Shown here: in pieces, positions 38,299 through 48,073 of the stretch
How the letters are laid out: each line of letters begins with the position of its first letter
How positions within the stretch are numbered: the stretch's first letter is position 1
Assembly (NCBI GenBank): GCA_963752755.1
Contig: CAVVZJ010000004.1
Span: forward strand, 685,122-749,121
Length of the DNA stretch: 64,000 bases
Reading direction: 5' to 3'
DNA from: CAVVZJ01 sp963752755
GTDB taxonomy: Bacteria; Planctomycetota; Planctomycetia; Isosphaerales; Isosphaeraceae
The notes under the pieces: generated by a model
Told to the model about the DNA's origin: nothing
The model's input: only the letters and a program-made list of their open reading frames with translations
Databases searched by the model: none
Translations under genes and position numbers: made by a program

Positions 38299-39806
38299 TC
38301 ATCCCGCGGTGAGGTCGGGCACCACGTACGGCTTGCGGTATTCACGCCGCGACAGCTCATTGGCGGCGTCGGCGAAGTCGCCGACAAAGCGGCCTTGAGC
38401 CTCGTCGAGGCTCACCCAGGGCCCGAGGGTCGCCAGGGTGGCGTCGAGGTCCACGCCGTTTTCGCGCAGATACCCGCGGCAGCGTTCGAAGGCGTCGGCC
38501 AGTTCGGCGTTGCCCGTGACCGCGGCGCGGATGGCCTCGGGGGAGGATTGCTTCCCGAGTCGGTGAGAGACGTTCGCCATGTGGCAGCAGGCCGTCGAGC
38601 GATGCCCTTCGAGCGCCTCGGCCGCCAGGTCACTGGTCGTCCGACTGCGGACGGCGGCGAGGAAGGCCGAGAGGTGGGCTAGCTCCAACGCCTTGGGGCT
38701 GTCGCCCTCCGCGAGGTCCTGGACCTTCTTCCCCTGACGATCGAAGAACGCGCCGCCGGAGGCGTCGCCCGCGAAATAGCCTCCTTCGCAGTCGATCACG
38801 ACGCCCCCAGTCCGGCCCCGGAACTTGCCGATCGAGGCCCGGTCCGCGCCGGCGCTCAGGTTGCGGACCTCGCAGATCAGCGGCGCCGGCTGGAAATCCA
38901 GCAGCGCGATCTGAGTGTTGGCCGTCTCGCCGCAGTCGTGGAAACCGAACCGGCCGCCGATGCTCAGGGCGCGCGGGGGCGTCCGGTCCTGGCCCAGGGC
39001 CCAGCGGCAGACGTCGATGACGTGGATGCCGTTGTTGCCCATCTCGCCGTTGCCCGTCTCCCAGAACCAGTGCCACTCGTAGTGCAACTGCTTGCGCATC
39101 AGCGGCTTCTTGGCGGCTGGGCCGCACCAGAGGTCGTAATCCGCGGTGGGCGGCGGCGGCGTGGGCGAATCGACCGTCCCGATGCCATCGCGGGGCCGGT
39201 ACACCAGCGCGTGGGCGAAGCGGATGGCCCCGAGTTCGCTGCCGCGAAGGCGATCGAACACCCGGCGGAGGAAGGCGCTGGAACGGTTCTGCGTGCCGAC
39301 CTGGACCATGCGGCCGTACTTGCGGGCCGCCGCCACCATCTGCTGACCTTCCCAGAGGTCGTATGAGAACGGCTTCTCGACATAGACGTCCTTGCCGGCC
39401 TGGCAGGCCCAGACCGTCGCCAGGGCGTGCCAGTGGTTCGGCAGCGCGATGACGACCGCGTCAACGCCCTTGTCGTCGAGAACTTCGCGGGGGTCGTGAT
39501 ACGCGGTGACCTTTTCCCCGTGATCGCGGGCGGCCTTGAGTTCACGATCGAGGTGGGCCTGGTCGGCGTCGCAGAGCGCGACGATCTTGACGCCAGGGGT
39601 CTCGCGGAGCCGGCCGATGAGCTGGTGGCCACGCCCGCCCACGCCGCCGACGGCCGTGGTGGAACCCAGACCGATGACCGCGACATTCACCGTATCGTTG
39701 GGGCCGCCCGACCGGGGCCCGGCGCCGAGCATCAGCCGCGGCATCCCCAGCACAGACCGGCCGTCATCGAACCACTCAGAAAGTTCCGGCGAGAGATCGG
39801 TTTCAT
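38299..39806 (-). CDS. Gfo/Idh/MocA oxidoreductase with Tat signal (frame break)
   Basis: NAD(P)-dependent sugar-alcohol-type oxidoreductase exported by Tat. The start MKPISRRNFLSGSMTAGL (ATG 39806, or ATG 39821 five codons earlier) is a twin-arginine signal in one frame. The remainder lies in another frame after a break near 39740. Rossmann motif VNVAVIGLGSTTAVGG, then ALCDADQAHLD, the signature VEKPFSYDLWEGQQM, and GNNGIHVIDVCRWALGQ in the C-terminal domain. Such exported Gfo/Idh proteins are highly expanded in planctomycetes and probably act on glycans. Confidence 0.82.
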
Positions 39807-39821
39807 GTCCCTGCTCACCAT

Positions 39822-40697
39822 GGACCTGGGGTGCTCTGGTGTGAACGCACGCTCCCGGGGCTGAGAGCCAACGGATACGACGTGGCCGTCGCTCGTGGGC
39901 CCGTAGCTCAAAGCCTATCTCGTGGGCCGCGGTTCGTCGACCCACCACCCGAAGTTACCCGTCCGGGCCCCGGCCGCACGTCATCCCTCACGCTGCCGGA
40001 CCGCCGGAACGCGGCATGCCCCCGCCAGGTCCCGGCCCCTCTGCGTCACCGAACGACCCGAAGGGCTCTGCCCGGCTGCCCTCCATAACCGTGACTGTGG
40101 TCTGTGCCCGCCCGCTCGACCTCGCTCTCGCCCATCGCGCGGGTTCCGTCACCGCTACGGGCCAGTGCCCCGCTCGGAGGCCGAATGGCCGATTCGGATT
40201 CGAGTTCGAAGCGACCAGAAGCGCCTGGCGTACCGAGAAGTCCGCTGGACCGGTCGATCCGACCGAAGCCGGTTACTACCCGTCGACGGCATCACCCCCG
40301 AGGAACGCGGGTTACATGGACCGTTACAAGAGGTTCATTGTCTTCCTCAAGGCAGGGGGCGGAGCCGGCCTTCAAGTTCCGACTCGCCCGGCTTCCCGAG
40401 CCCGGTCATACTGAAGGGTGCCCCCTCAGCTCACATACCGGAGCGCCCCCGTGCACCGCCTCTCGCCCGGCTCGGCCTTCTGCGACCTCACGGTCGCCAC
40501 GCTGTTCGGCCTGCCGTCGATGGCCGTCTTCCAGTCCCCCCGTCCGACACCCTGGCCGGTGCTGTGGGTCTTCCCCGGGCGACGACCGCAACCTCCGCAC
40601 TCGTGTCGTGCAACGACCAAACTCCACGTCCCCGCGTGCAATCAAGGCAGCCGTGCCGCGGTGAACTTCGCCCCCGGGCTGCTAGGCACAAGGATCC
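39822..40697. other. No gene recognised
   Basis: Roughly 0.9 kb with overlapping open frames on the plus strand and no conserved motif. Codon patterns look degraded, so decayed genes are possible. No RNA or repeat found. Confidence 0.4.
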
Positions 40698-41951
40698 ATG
40701 CCGGTCCCATTACGAAATCTGCCCCTCATGCAAAACTGGGATTGTCATGGCTGCAGCGGTTGCTGTCGGATCGAGGCGGTGATCACCGACGAGGAGAAGC
40801 ATCGGATCGAAGCGCTGGACCTCGCGAATGATCCGGAAGTCCCTCCAAAGCCGTGGTTCGCGCCCGTGGGTCGGCGCTCCCGAAAGTGGAAGCTGAAACA
40901 CCGACCAGATGGGGGTTGCGTCTTCTTGACGGCCGGAAACCGCTGCCGGATCCAGGAGCGCTTCGGAGCCGACGCCAAGCCGTTCGTCTGCCGGTTGTTT
41001 CCCTTCGTCCTCATACCAGCGGGCAATCACTGGCGCGTCGGCATGCATTTCTCCTGCCCGTCGGCCGCAGCGAATCAGGGTCGCCCGGTGGCCGACGCGG
41101 AAAAAGACCTGGTGCACCTGTCGCGCCTGCTGGAGCAGCACGCAGGCAGGTCGGCGGAGAGTGCGCCGCCTCCCTTGCTCCTGGCTGGTCAGCGGCTTTC
41201 GTGGCCGGACGTTTGCCGTGTGGTCGAAGTGCTGGTGGAGATCGTGCGGGACCGCAGCGATCGCCTGGAACGGCGGCTTCGTAAATGCCTTGCTGTCTCT
41301 CGCGTGTGCAGTCAAACGCAGTTTGACAGACTGCAAGGCTCCCGGCTGAGTAAGTATTTGCGGGCAGTGCACAACGCCATGGAGGCGGAAGTACCTCGCG
41401 AAGCCGCGGACCTGCCGCCGCCCGATCGGCTGTTCGGCGGGGTCCTGTTCCGGGTCCTGCTGGCTGTGTACGCGCGCGAGGATCAGGACGAGCAGCGTGC
41501 CGCAGGCGTTCGGAGTCGGTTGGGCAGAGTGCTCGCCGGCTGGCGATTCGCCAGCGGCCGCGGTCTCGTGCCTCGCGTCAACGAGTACTTTCCGAAAACC
41601 AGCTTCCAGGAGGCTGAACGGGCCGGCGGACCGCTTCCCGAAATGGATGAGACGCTGGAACGTTATTATTTGGTCAAATTGAATTCTCTGCAATTCTGCG
41701 GACCTTCAAACTTTGGTTTGCCGCTGTTGGCTGGCCTTGATTCGCTTGTCCTCACGCTGCCGATGATCTTGTGGCTCAGGCGAGCGTTCACAGACCAGCC
41801 TCCGGTGAAGGCGGTCCAGCAAGCGATCCAGATCGTCGACAACCATTTCGGGGGTAACCCGATGCTGGGATTCCCCCACATTCAGTATTTGATGCGTATC
41901 ATGGCCCAGCGTGGTGAGCTGGAAAAACTCGTAGCCTGGTATAGCCGCTGA
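40698..41951 (+). CDS. YkgJ family cysteine-cluster protein
   Basis: A 417-residue member of the YkgJ/UPF0153 (Fe/Zn-chelating) family. Cysteines Cys16, Cys19, Cys22 and Cys23 (DCHGCSGCC) open the protein, followed by GGCVFLTAGNRCRIQERFG and KPFVCRLFPFVLIPAGNHW, giving the CxxCxxCC plus C..C..C ligand set. The C-terminal 250 residues are extra, as in planctomycete homologues. Function is unproven; metal binding or methylation-related roles are suggested for the family. Confidence 0.8.
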   Translation: MPVPLRNLPLMQNWDCHGCSGCCRIEAVITDEEKHRIEALDLANDPEVPPKPWFAPVGRRSRKWKLKHRPDGGCVFLTAGNRCRIQERFGADAKPFVCRLFPFVLIPAGNHWRVGMHFSCPSAAANQGRPVADAEKDLVHLSRLLEQHAGRSAESAPPPLLLAGQRLSWPDVCRVVEVLVEIVRDRSDRLERRLRKCLAVSRVCSQTQFDRLQGSRLSKYLRAVHNAMEAEVPREAADLPPPDRLFGGVLFRVLLAVYAREDQDEQRAAGVRSRLGRVLAGWRFASGRGLVPRVNEYFPKTSFQEAERAGGPLPEMDETLERYYLVKLNSLQFCGPSNFGLPLLAGLDSLVLTLPMILWLRRAFTDQPPVKAVQQAIQIVDNHFGGNPMLGFPHIQYLMRIMAQRGELEKLVAWYSR

Positions 41952-42193
41952 GGCCCCCCGCCCCCACGGTGCTGGGAGTCCCTGTTCTTTCACCATGATT
42001 ACCTCCGAAACAGCCCGGCTCTCATCGCAATGATCCTCGCCTACCCAGAGGTTTCTCGTGTCCGAACGGTGTTGCTGTACTTTCCGCGGCATCCTCTACT
42101 GGTGCCGCTGAGCCGCGCTGCGTAGACGAGGGCCGGACCGACCGGGACGATGGGGGTTGTCACGTCAGCCGATCTTCCCGGACGGAGCCAGCC

Positions 42194-42577
42194 ATGACAT
42201 CCTCGCATCCGATCCCCACCCCGGGCCAGGGGTGCACCAACCTCGCCTCGACCCGCGACCGGCGGTCGGCACCCCGGCTCGCCCTCTTGTTCCTCGGCGC
42301 CGTCCTCGCCCGTGACCGGCGGACCGTCACCAGCGGGATCCGCGCCGCCGGGCTCAGCAACCAATTCCGCCCCTGCTACACGGCCGTCGCGGCGGCGGAC
42401 AAGAAGGCCGGGACGGTCGCCGCGGACCTGGTGCTCGCGGTGGTCCAGCCGCTCCTCGGCGGGACCGAGCGGCTCCCCCTCGGCTGGGACGACACACCGA
42501 CCCGGTGGTCTGAGCCGCAGGTGCCGGGGGCCGGCGTCCACCACAACCCGACCCCGGGCCCGGCCGATTCGCCGTAA
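42194..42577 (+). pseudogene. Truncated DDE transposase, N-terminal fragment
   Basis: The 127-residue frame matches the start of an IS701/IS4-like planctomycete transposase: LALLFLGAVLARDRRTVTSG, IRAAGLSNQFRPCYTAVAAA, then LGWDDTPTRW (first catalytic Asp) and GAGVHHNPTPGPADSP. It ends there, so about two thirds, including the remaining DDE residues, are missing. It lies just outside the tRNA-Pro fragment and marks the edge of the accessory region. Confidence 0.7.
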
Positions 42578-42596
42578 GTGGCTTTCCCGACAACGG

Positions 42597-42632
42597 AAAA
42601 GGGCCGGCTGACAACCCGTGTCAACCGGCCCT
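42597..42632 (-). terminator. Rho-independent terminator
   Basis: Stem of 13 bp (GGGCCGGTTGACA / TGTCAGCCGGCCC on the minus strand, one G-T pair) with a short loop, followed by TTTT. It lies directly after the 3' end of the tRNA-Pro fragment and would end its transcript. Confidence 0.8.
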
Positions 42633-42637
42633 CTCAG

Positions 42638-42683
42638 TCGGGGCGATCGGATTTGAACCGACGACCTCTAGCACCCCAAGCTA
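42638..42683 (-). pseudogene. 3' half of tRNA-Pro(GGG), integration scar
   Basis: On the minus strand the sequence runs from the anticodon stem-loop (TAGC TTGGGGT GCTA, anticodon GGG) through variable loop and T-arm (GTCGG TTCAAAT CCGAT) to the acceptor half CGCCCCG plus discriminator A. No D-arm or 5' acceptor half precedes it. A 3'-terminal tRNA duplicate with its terminator is the usual attachment-site remnant of an integrated element. Confidence 0.75.
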
Positions 42684-42699
42684 CTGCTCGTCGATCATA

Positions 42700-42882
42700 A
42701 CCATATCAGGAGAAGGGGTTTGCGGCGAGCGTGCCGGCTCGTTGCCCTCCCTGTTGCTCCAGCCGGAGACCAAGCCGAATAACGACCCCCTTATTGCCCT
42801 CGTGGAGAATCTGACTCCCGATCAACGCGCCCGACTTCTCGCTCTCCTTCTCGAACGGCAAAAGGCAGAACCGGAGCCGTAG
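42700..42882 (+). pseudogene. Protein C-terminal fragment next to tRNA scar
   Basis: An open frame without a credible start ends at TAG 42880-42882. It reads SLPSLLLQPETKPNNDPLIA then LVENLTPDQRARLLALLLER, clearly helical and protein-like. It abuts the tRNA-Pro fragment, where the integrase of the inserted element would be expected, so it may be an integrase or accessory gene tail. Family not recognised. Confidence 0.4.
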
Positions 42883-43384
42883 TCCTGCCGGATGCCTGGT
42901 AAGCCACCGTGAAAAATGGGCCGGTTCGACCAACGCTCCCAATTCCACCAGCGACCGGCACGACGACAACCGCTCGTGATCCTCCACCAAGACCTGCCGG
43001 ATTAACAGCCCCGCCTCCGGAACCAGCGGCTCGCCCCTGTGGTTCGCTGGGAGGGCTATCAGGGACTCCAGAATGCCCCAGGACGAGCCGCAGCGGCTCG
43101 CCGCTGAATCCCCTCGTTTCGATTCTGGACGGCCGTCCATCAGGCACGCCAGGACCGTAGGCGAGGTCTTCGCTGGTCGCCGGCCCATTCAAGATGTGGG
43201 CCAGGAAGTCCAAGGATGGCATGTCATCATGCCCCCCTGGCGGTTCGAGATCCGGGGGGTCGGGTGGCGACGCATGTTGGTGAATTCGGGCGGGGTGGCA
43301 GGATGACCATGATGGACCGCCGGCAGGTTGCCGGCTAGGCTTCGGGGGGATGATCCAAGGGACAAGGACGAGCGAGGTCTCTCC
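42883..43384. other. Unassigned, possible minus-strand gene remnant
   Basis: A minus-strand frame (42706-43188) has protein-like runs such as GLLIRQVLVEDHERLSSCRS and LVEPAHFSRWLTRHPAGLRL, but another minus frame (to 43597) also reads sensibly (MPSLDFLAHILNGPATSEDL). This suggests a frame-broken gene. No family recognised. Confidence 0.35.
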
Positions 43385-44077
43385 ATGACGACCGAACCGA
43401 GCAAGGTGACCGCGACGGCCGGCGCCACCGCCGACTCCGTCCTCGTCTATCACAACGACTTCCCCGATCTCCGGGCCGACGGGTACTCGCTGGAGGATGC
43501 CGCCGCGAACCTGGTCCAGGACCTGACGCGCGTCATCAACGACACCGAGGACGACGCCCACCGCGCGGACCTCCGGCAGGCCATCGCCGATGTCCAAGCC
43601 TTCATCGAGCGCCCGCGACCGGCTGAGGTTGGTCGTCCGTCACGGGAGGACGCCGGTCGGCATCAGCCCATGGCACCACCGCCGGGAATGCGCCGCCCGT
43701 ATGCTTCGCCACTCACAGACCTGTTCCCGCCGTTCGACGCGGACCGGCTTGACGTGCATGGGCACGTCCGCAGCCACGACGTCCACCTACTCGACCGTGA
43801 ACGAGCCCCGATAGCCGAACAGCGGCCCCCAGCGTCAGTTCCGCACACTGACCTCGATATGGAACCGCTGCGCCGCCTCAACGTACCACTCGCCGACCTC
43901 CGCCACCCCGTTGATCGCCATCGGGAAGCGGAATCTGACGGCGGCGGGATGGCGAGCCTTGCGCCGGTCGATCGTGAGGACATCGGATGGACTGAGCCAC
44001 CGTCACCCCACCCTCGGGACAAACCACAACTCACCAGAATCAATCGTTGCGGTGTCATCCCGATCGCGATAACTTGA
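43385..44077 (+). CDS. HicB-like small protein, 3' end uncertain
   Basis: From the ATG at 43385 the first 80 residues look like a HicB/antitoxin-type protein: SVLVYHNDFPDLRADGYSLE, DAAANLVQDLTRVINDTEDD and LRQAIADVQAFIERPRP. Beyond about 43620 the frame stays open to 44077 but composition turns random and overlaps a decayed minus-strand gene, so the true end is probably near 43625. No HicA toxin partner is visible. Confidence 0.45.
   Translation: MTTEPSKVTATAGATADSVLVYHNDFPDLRADGYSLEDAAANLVQDLTRVINDTEDDAHRADLRQAIADVQAFIERPRPAEVGRPSREDAGRHQPMAPPPGMRRPYASPLTDLFPPFDADRLDVHGHVRSHDVHLLDRERAPIAEQRPPASVPHTDLDMEPLRRLNVPLADLRHPVDRHREAESDGGGMASLAPVDREDIGWTEPPSPHPRDKPQLTRINRCGVIPIAIT
43734..43984 (-). 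pseudogene. Decayed gene, possibly DUF4166-like
   Basis: The minus strand reads VLTIDRRKARHPAAVRFRFP, AINGVAEVGEWYVEAAQRFH and IEVSVRN, then stop, then WGPLFGYRGSFTVE, stop, and VDVVAADVPMHVKPVRVE. The ordered segments with two stops indicate a dead gene. The GPLFGYRGSFTV end resembles the C terminus of DUF4166-type proteins; the assignment is weak. Confidence 0.35.
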
Positions 44078-44238
44078 CAGGTGGATCTGATGCGGGCGCG
44101 GTTCCGCCGCAAAAGGTATCGCCGATGTCTTGCAGGGTGCCAGGGGTCCGGGCCGCGCCGCCGGCGACCTCGGAAAAAATCCGACGACCTCGCCGGAGAA
44201 GCGCCTGGAATTGCGCCTCTATTCAGAGGAGTCACCCG

Positions 44239-44844
44239 ATGAATCGTGGTGACCCGGACTTCGACGGGCTGATCCGAGACGCCCAGGGCGGGGATACTCG
44301 GGCTGCCGACCAGCTCTGGGGACTGGTGCGGGCCCGCCTGGTGGGCCGCGGAGATCGCGCCATGGAAGCCTCCGACCTCGCCCAGGAGAGCCTACTCTAC
44401 ACCGCCGGCCACTTCGAGCGGTTCCGCGGCGCGACCGGTCCGGAGCTGATGGCCTGGGTCGAGGGCATCCGGGGCCACCTCGCCATCGACGCTCGCCGCC
44501 GTCAGGCGGCCCAGAAGCGGGGCGGAGGTCGGGCCACGGTCTCGCTCGACGAGGCCACCAGCGACTGGCCCTTGCCGGCCCACTCCGTGCCAGCCGATGA
44601 CACCGCGCCCCCGGAGCGGGCCATGAGGGCCGAGCGGTTCGCCGCCGCCATCGGGCAACTGCCCGAGGACCAGCGTCAGGTCGTCCACCTCTATTACCTG
44701 GAGGATCGGACTCTCGATGCGATCGCGGCCGAACTACACCTGGAGGCCGGTGCCGTGGCGCTCCTGCTGGACGCGGGCGTGAAGGGACTGCGGGGCCTGA
44801 TCCGCCGGGACGGCGAGGAGTCCAGCGATGGCCGGCCCTCCTGA
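44239..44844 (+). CDS. ECF RNA polymerase sigma factor
   Basis: A 201-residue planctomycete ECF sigma factor. Region 2 is LIRDAQGGDTRAADQLWGLV with EASDLAQESLLYTAGHFERF and MAWVEGIRGHLAIDARRRQA. Region 4 is AAIGQLPEDQRQVVHLYYLE with RTLDAIAAELHLEAGAVALL. The ATG at 44239 follows AGAGGAGTC. The downstream kinase begins 17 nt before its stop, the typical planctomycete pair in which the kinase is thought to control, or respond with, the sigma factor. Confidence 0.85.
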   Translation: MNRGDPDFDGLIRDAQGGDTRAADQLWGLVRARLVGRGDRAMEASDLAQESLLYTAGHFERFRGATGPELMAWVEGIRGHLAIDARRRQAAQKRGGGRATVSLDEATSDWPLPAHSVPADDTAPPERAMRAERFAAAIGQLPEDQRQVVHLYYLEDRTLDAIAAELHLEAGAVALLLDAGVKGLRGLIRRDGEESSDGRPS

Positions 44845-47800
44845 CGGCGAGTCCGATCGCCGGTCCCGGCGGGCCGAAGCCCTGGCCGACTATCACCGCC
44901 GGCTCGGCCGCGGCGAGGCCGTGGACCGGGAGCGGTTCCTCGACGATTATCCCGACGTCGTCGCCGAGTTGCGGGCCCACTGGGAGGCCGCCGACGCGGT
45001 GGCCGAGTTCGCCGCCGATCTCCACGACCAGGCCGGTGTGGTGGAACCGCCGGTCCTGATCCGCTACTTCGGCGACTACGCCCTTCTCGGCGAGGTAGGA
45101 CGCGGTGGAATGGGCGTCGTCTACGAGGCCCGGCAGGAGAGCCTCGGCCGCCGCGTCGCCGTCAAGCTGATCCGCGACGGCCACCTGGCCGACGACCGGA
45201 TCGTCCACCGGTTCCGCCGCGAGGCCGAGGCGTCGGCCAGGCTGGCGCATCCGAACATCGTGGCCATCCACGAGGTCGGCGAGCATCAGGGTCAGCACTT
45301 CTACTCGATGGACTTCGTCGCCGGGCCGAACCTCGCCTATCTGCTCATCGATGGCCCGCTGCCACCGCGGCGGTCGTCCGAGCTGATCCGGGAGGTGGCC
45401 CTGGCCGTGCAGTACGCCCACGAGCAGGGGGTGATCCACCGCGACTTGAAGCCGCATAACATCCTGCTCGACCCCTCCAGCCGCGCCCGGGTGGCCGACT
45501 TCGGGCTGGCCAAGATCCTCGAAGCCGACGAGCCGGGCTCGACGGCCACCGGCCAGGTGCTGGGCTCGCCCGGCTACATGCCGCCCGAGCAGGCCGAGGG
45601 CCGACCTGAGATCGGACCGGCCGCGGATGTCTATGCTCTGGGCGCCACCCTCTACGCCTGCCTGACCGGCCGGCCGCCGTTCCAGGCCGCCACGGTGATC
45701 GAGACCCTGGAGCAGGTCCGCCACGTCGAACCCGTGAGCCCGCGTGCCCTCAATCCGGCGGTGCCCCGCGACCTGGAAACGATCACCCTGAAGTGCCTGG
45801 AGAAGGAGCCGTCGCGGCGCTACGCCTCGGCTGCCGCCCTGGCCGACGACCTCGGCCGCTGGCTCGGCCACGAGCCGATCCGGGCGCGGCGGATCGGCCC
45901 GGTCGGGCGGCTGTCGCGGTGGTGCCGGCGCCGCCCCACGGTGGCCGCGCTGGCGGTCAGCCTGGTCGTCGTTCTCGTCGCCGGCTTCGGGCTCGTGACG
46001 GCCCTCTGGCTGGAGGCCCGCGCCGCCCTGCGAAGCCGGGCCGAGGCCCAGGTTCGGGCCTTGCTCGCGGCCGACCCCGAGGCGATCCCCACGATCCTCG
46101 CCGAGCTGGAGGCGTCCCGCGACGCGGTCCTGCCCTCGCTCCGGGCCCAGGCCCGCCGCGCGGACCTGACGCCCGGGCAGCGGAGGCGCGTGGCCCTGGC
46201 GCTGCGGCCCGTCGATCGCGGCCAGGCCGCGATCCTGCGGCAGGCCCTGAGGGACTGTCCCTTGCGGGAGTTGCCCACGATCCGCGACGCCCTGGCCCCG
46301 GACCGGGACGCCCTGGTCCCGACCCTCAGGGAGAGCTTCCACGACTCGTCCGAACCGTCCGACCGCCGCCTCCGCACCGGCCTGGCGCTGGCCGCGTTCG
46401 ACCCGGGGGGTCCGGACTGGACCGAGGCCGACGCGACCTTCCTGGTCGAGCGCACGCTCCGGGCCCATCCCGACGACTCGCGAACGCTCCGCCAGGGCTT
46501 ACGGCCCCTGGCCGCCCGCCTGATCGAGCCGCTCCGCCGGCGCCTGCGCGACTCGACGGCCGCGGCCGCGGACCGCCGGTCGGCGGCCCTCGTGCTAGCC
46601 GATTTCGCCGCCAGCGACGGGCGTTTACTGGCGACCCTGGCCGCCGAGGCCGGGCCGGAAGAGGCCTCGATCTTCAACGAGATCCTGGTCACCGATTCCG
46701 CGACCCGAGCCGCTGCGATGCCGGCGCTCCGCGACCTCGCCCGCCGGTCCCCGACCCCGAATCTCGACGAGACCGCCCGCGTTCGCCTGGGGCGTCAGCG
46801 TGCCGGTGCCGCCCTGACCCGGATGGCCCTTGGGCAGGACGACGCGGTCGCCGACGTCGCCCGTCTCGATACCGACGACCCGGAGGCCCTCACGCAATTC
46901 GCGTTTCAGGCCCGATCCCGCGGCCTCCCGGCGGACGTGCTCGCCGACCGGCTCCTGCGGACCGAGACCGAGGCCGAGCGTTCCCTGCTCCTCACCGCAC
47001 TGGCCGACTATCGCCCGGAAGAACTCCCGCCGAACCTCCGAAAGACACTCAATCAGACCCTCGACGCCTGGTATCACGACGAGCCGAGCCTGGCTGTCCA
47101 TGGCGCGTGCATCGCGCTGCTTCGCGAGTGGGGCCGGGAACGACCACCTTGGGGCGACACCGGGCCGCCGGGTCCCGACCCGACGGGCCAGCGGCGCTGG
47201 TTCGTGCGCCGCATCGGCGACGACGAGATGACCTTCGTCACCTTCCCGCCCGGTCGCCACGCCATCGGCACGCCGCTCGACGAGGCGGACCGCGAAGAGG
47301 ACGAGGTGCCCCACGAGGTCCAGTTCACCCGGCCGTTCGCGATCGCCGACCGCGAGCTGACCCCCGGCCAGTTCGAGCGGTTCCTCCGCGCCGACCGTTT
47401 ACCGATCCTCCGCTACTTGCAGGTCGCCCTGGGCGACTGCGCCCCGACCGGCGACCATCCGGCCCTGGGAGTCGTGTGGTTCGAGGCGATCCTCTACTGC
47501 CGCTGGCTGACCCAGCAGGTCGGCCTCACCGAGTCCGATCAGTGCTACGACGACCCGGACACGATCGAAAAGGGACCCGACGGGGTGCTCCGCCACTGGC
47601 CGTTCCACCCGGAGCGTGCCGGCTTCCCGCTCCCGACCGAGGCCGAGTGGGAAATCGCTTGCCGGGCCGGCACCCGGACCCGCTACGCCTTCGGCAGCGA
47701 CGCCGCGCTGTTCCCACGCTACGGCTGGTCCCTGGAGAATGCGCACGATCAATCGCACCTCGTCGGCACCCTCCAGCCCAACCCAGCCGGTCTCTTCGAC

Positions 47801-48058
47801 ATGCACGGCAACGCCTTCGAGTGGTGCCAGGACCTCTACGGCGATTACGACCTCGCGGCCACGACCGACCCGATGGCGTCCCCCGCGATGTCGCCAGGCC
47901 GTGTCCTCCGCGGTGGGAGTTGGATGAACGAAGCCCGGTTTTCGCGCAGCGGCCTGCGGATCTTCGCTTCCGCGACTCAGGTGCGCGACAAGATGTTCGG
48001 CTTCCGTCTCGCAATCACCTTGCCTTCGACGTCAGGGGAGCCGGACAAAAAGAGATAA
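44828..48058 (+). CDS. Ser/Thr protein kinase with C-terminal SUMF1 domain
   Basis: A 1076-residue Hanks-type kinase anchored in the membrane. Kinase domain: glycine loop GEVGRGGMGVVYEA (about 89-102), AVKLI (Lys113), HRDLKPHN (Asp206), DFGLA (224-228) and GSPGYMPPEQAEG. One transmembrane helix sits at about 371-394. A long Ala/Arg-rich helical repeat region (400-800) follows, then an extracytoplasmic formylglycine-generating-enzyme/SUMF1-like domain: RHAIGTPLDEADREEDEVPH, LPTEAEWEIACRAGTRTRYA, DMHGNAFEWCQDLYG and RVLRGGSWMNEARFSRSG. The SUMF1 domain is usually a sensor module in planctomycete kinases. Overlaps the sigma gene by 17 nt. Confidence 0.9.
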   Translation: MAGPPDGESDRRSRRAEALADYHRRLGRGEAVDRERFLDDYPDVVAELRAHWEAADAVAEFAADLHDQAGVVEPPVLIRYFGDYALLGEVGRGGMGVVYEARQESLGRRVAVKLIRDGHLADDRIVHRFRREAEASARLAHPNIVAIHEVGEHQGQHFYSMDFVAGPNLAYLLIDGPLPPRRSSELIREVALAVQYAHEQGVIHRDLKPHNILLDPSSRARVADFGLAKILEADEPGSTATGQVLGSPGYMPPEQAEGRPEIGPAADVYALGATLYACLTGRPPFQAATVIETLEQVRHVEPVSPRALNPAVPRDLETITLKCLEKEPSRRYASAAALADDLGRWLGHEPIRARRIGPVGRLSRWCRRRPTVAALAVSLVVVLVAGFGLVTALWLEARAALRSRAEAQVRALLAADPEAIPTILAELEASRDAVLPSLRAQARRADLTPGQRRRVALALRPVDRGQAAILRQALRDCPLRELPTIRDALAPDRDALVPTLRESFHDSSEPSDRRLRTGLALAAFDPGGPDWTEADATFLVERTLRAHPDDSRTLRQGLRPLAARLIEPLRRRLRDSTAAAADRRSAALVLADFAASDGRLLATLAAEAGPEEASIFNEILVTDSATRAAAMPALRDLARRSPTPNLDETARVRLGRQRAGAALTRMALGQDDAVADVARLDTDDPEALTQFAFQARSRGLPADVLADRLLRTETEAERSLLLTALADYRPEELPPNLRKTLNQTLDAWYHDEPSLAVHGACIALLREWGRERPPWGDTGPPGPDPTGQRRWFVRRIGDDEMTFVTFPPGRHAIGTPLDEADREEDEVPHEVQFTRPFAIADRELTPGQFERFLRADRLPILRYLQVALGDCAPTGDHPALGVVWFEAILYCRWLTQQVGLTESDQCYDDPDTIEKGPDGVLRHWPFHPERAGFPLPTEAEWEIACRAGTRTRYAFGSDAALFPRYGWSLENAHDQSHLVGTLQPNPAGLFDMHGNAFEWCQDLYGDYDLAATTDPMASPAMSPGRVLRGGSWMNEARFSRSGLRIFASATQVRDKMFGFRLAITLPSTSGEPDKKR

Positions 48059-48073
48059 TTTCCAAAAATTATC
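48054..48073 (+). terminator. AT-rich hairpin at kinase 3' end
   Basis: GATAATTT-CCAA-AAATTATC is a perfect 8-bp stem overlapping the kinase stop codon. It is the first AT-rich dyad after the operon and may end or stabilise the transcript; the following T-run is weak. Confidence 0.35.

Noticed and set aside
44219..46468. 749-codon minus-strand frame and a 769-codon plus frame from 45793
   Set aside because: Both are shadows of the kinase gene, which has all its catalytic motifs in the chosen frame.
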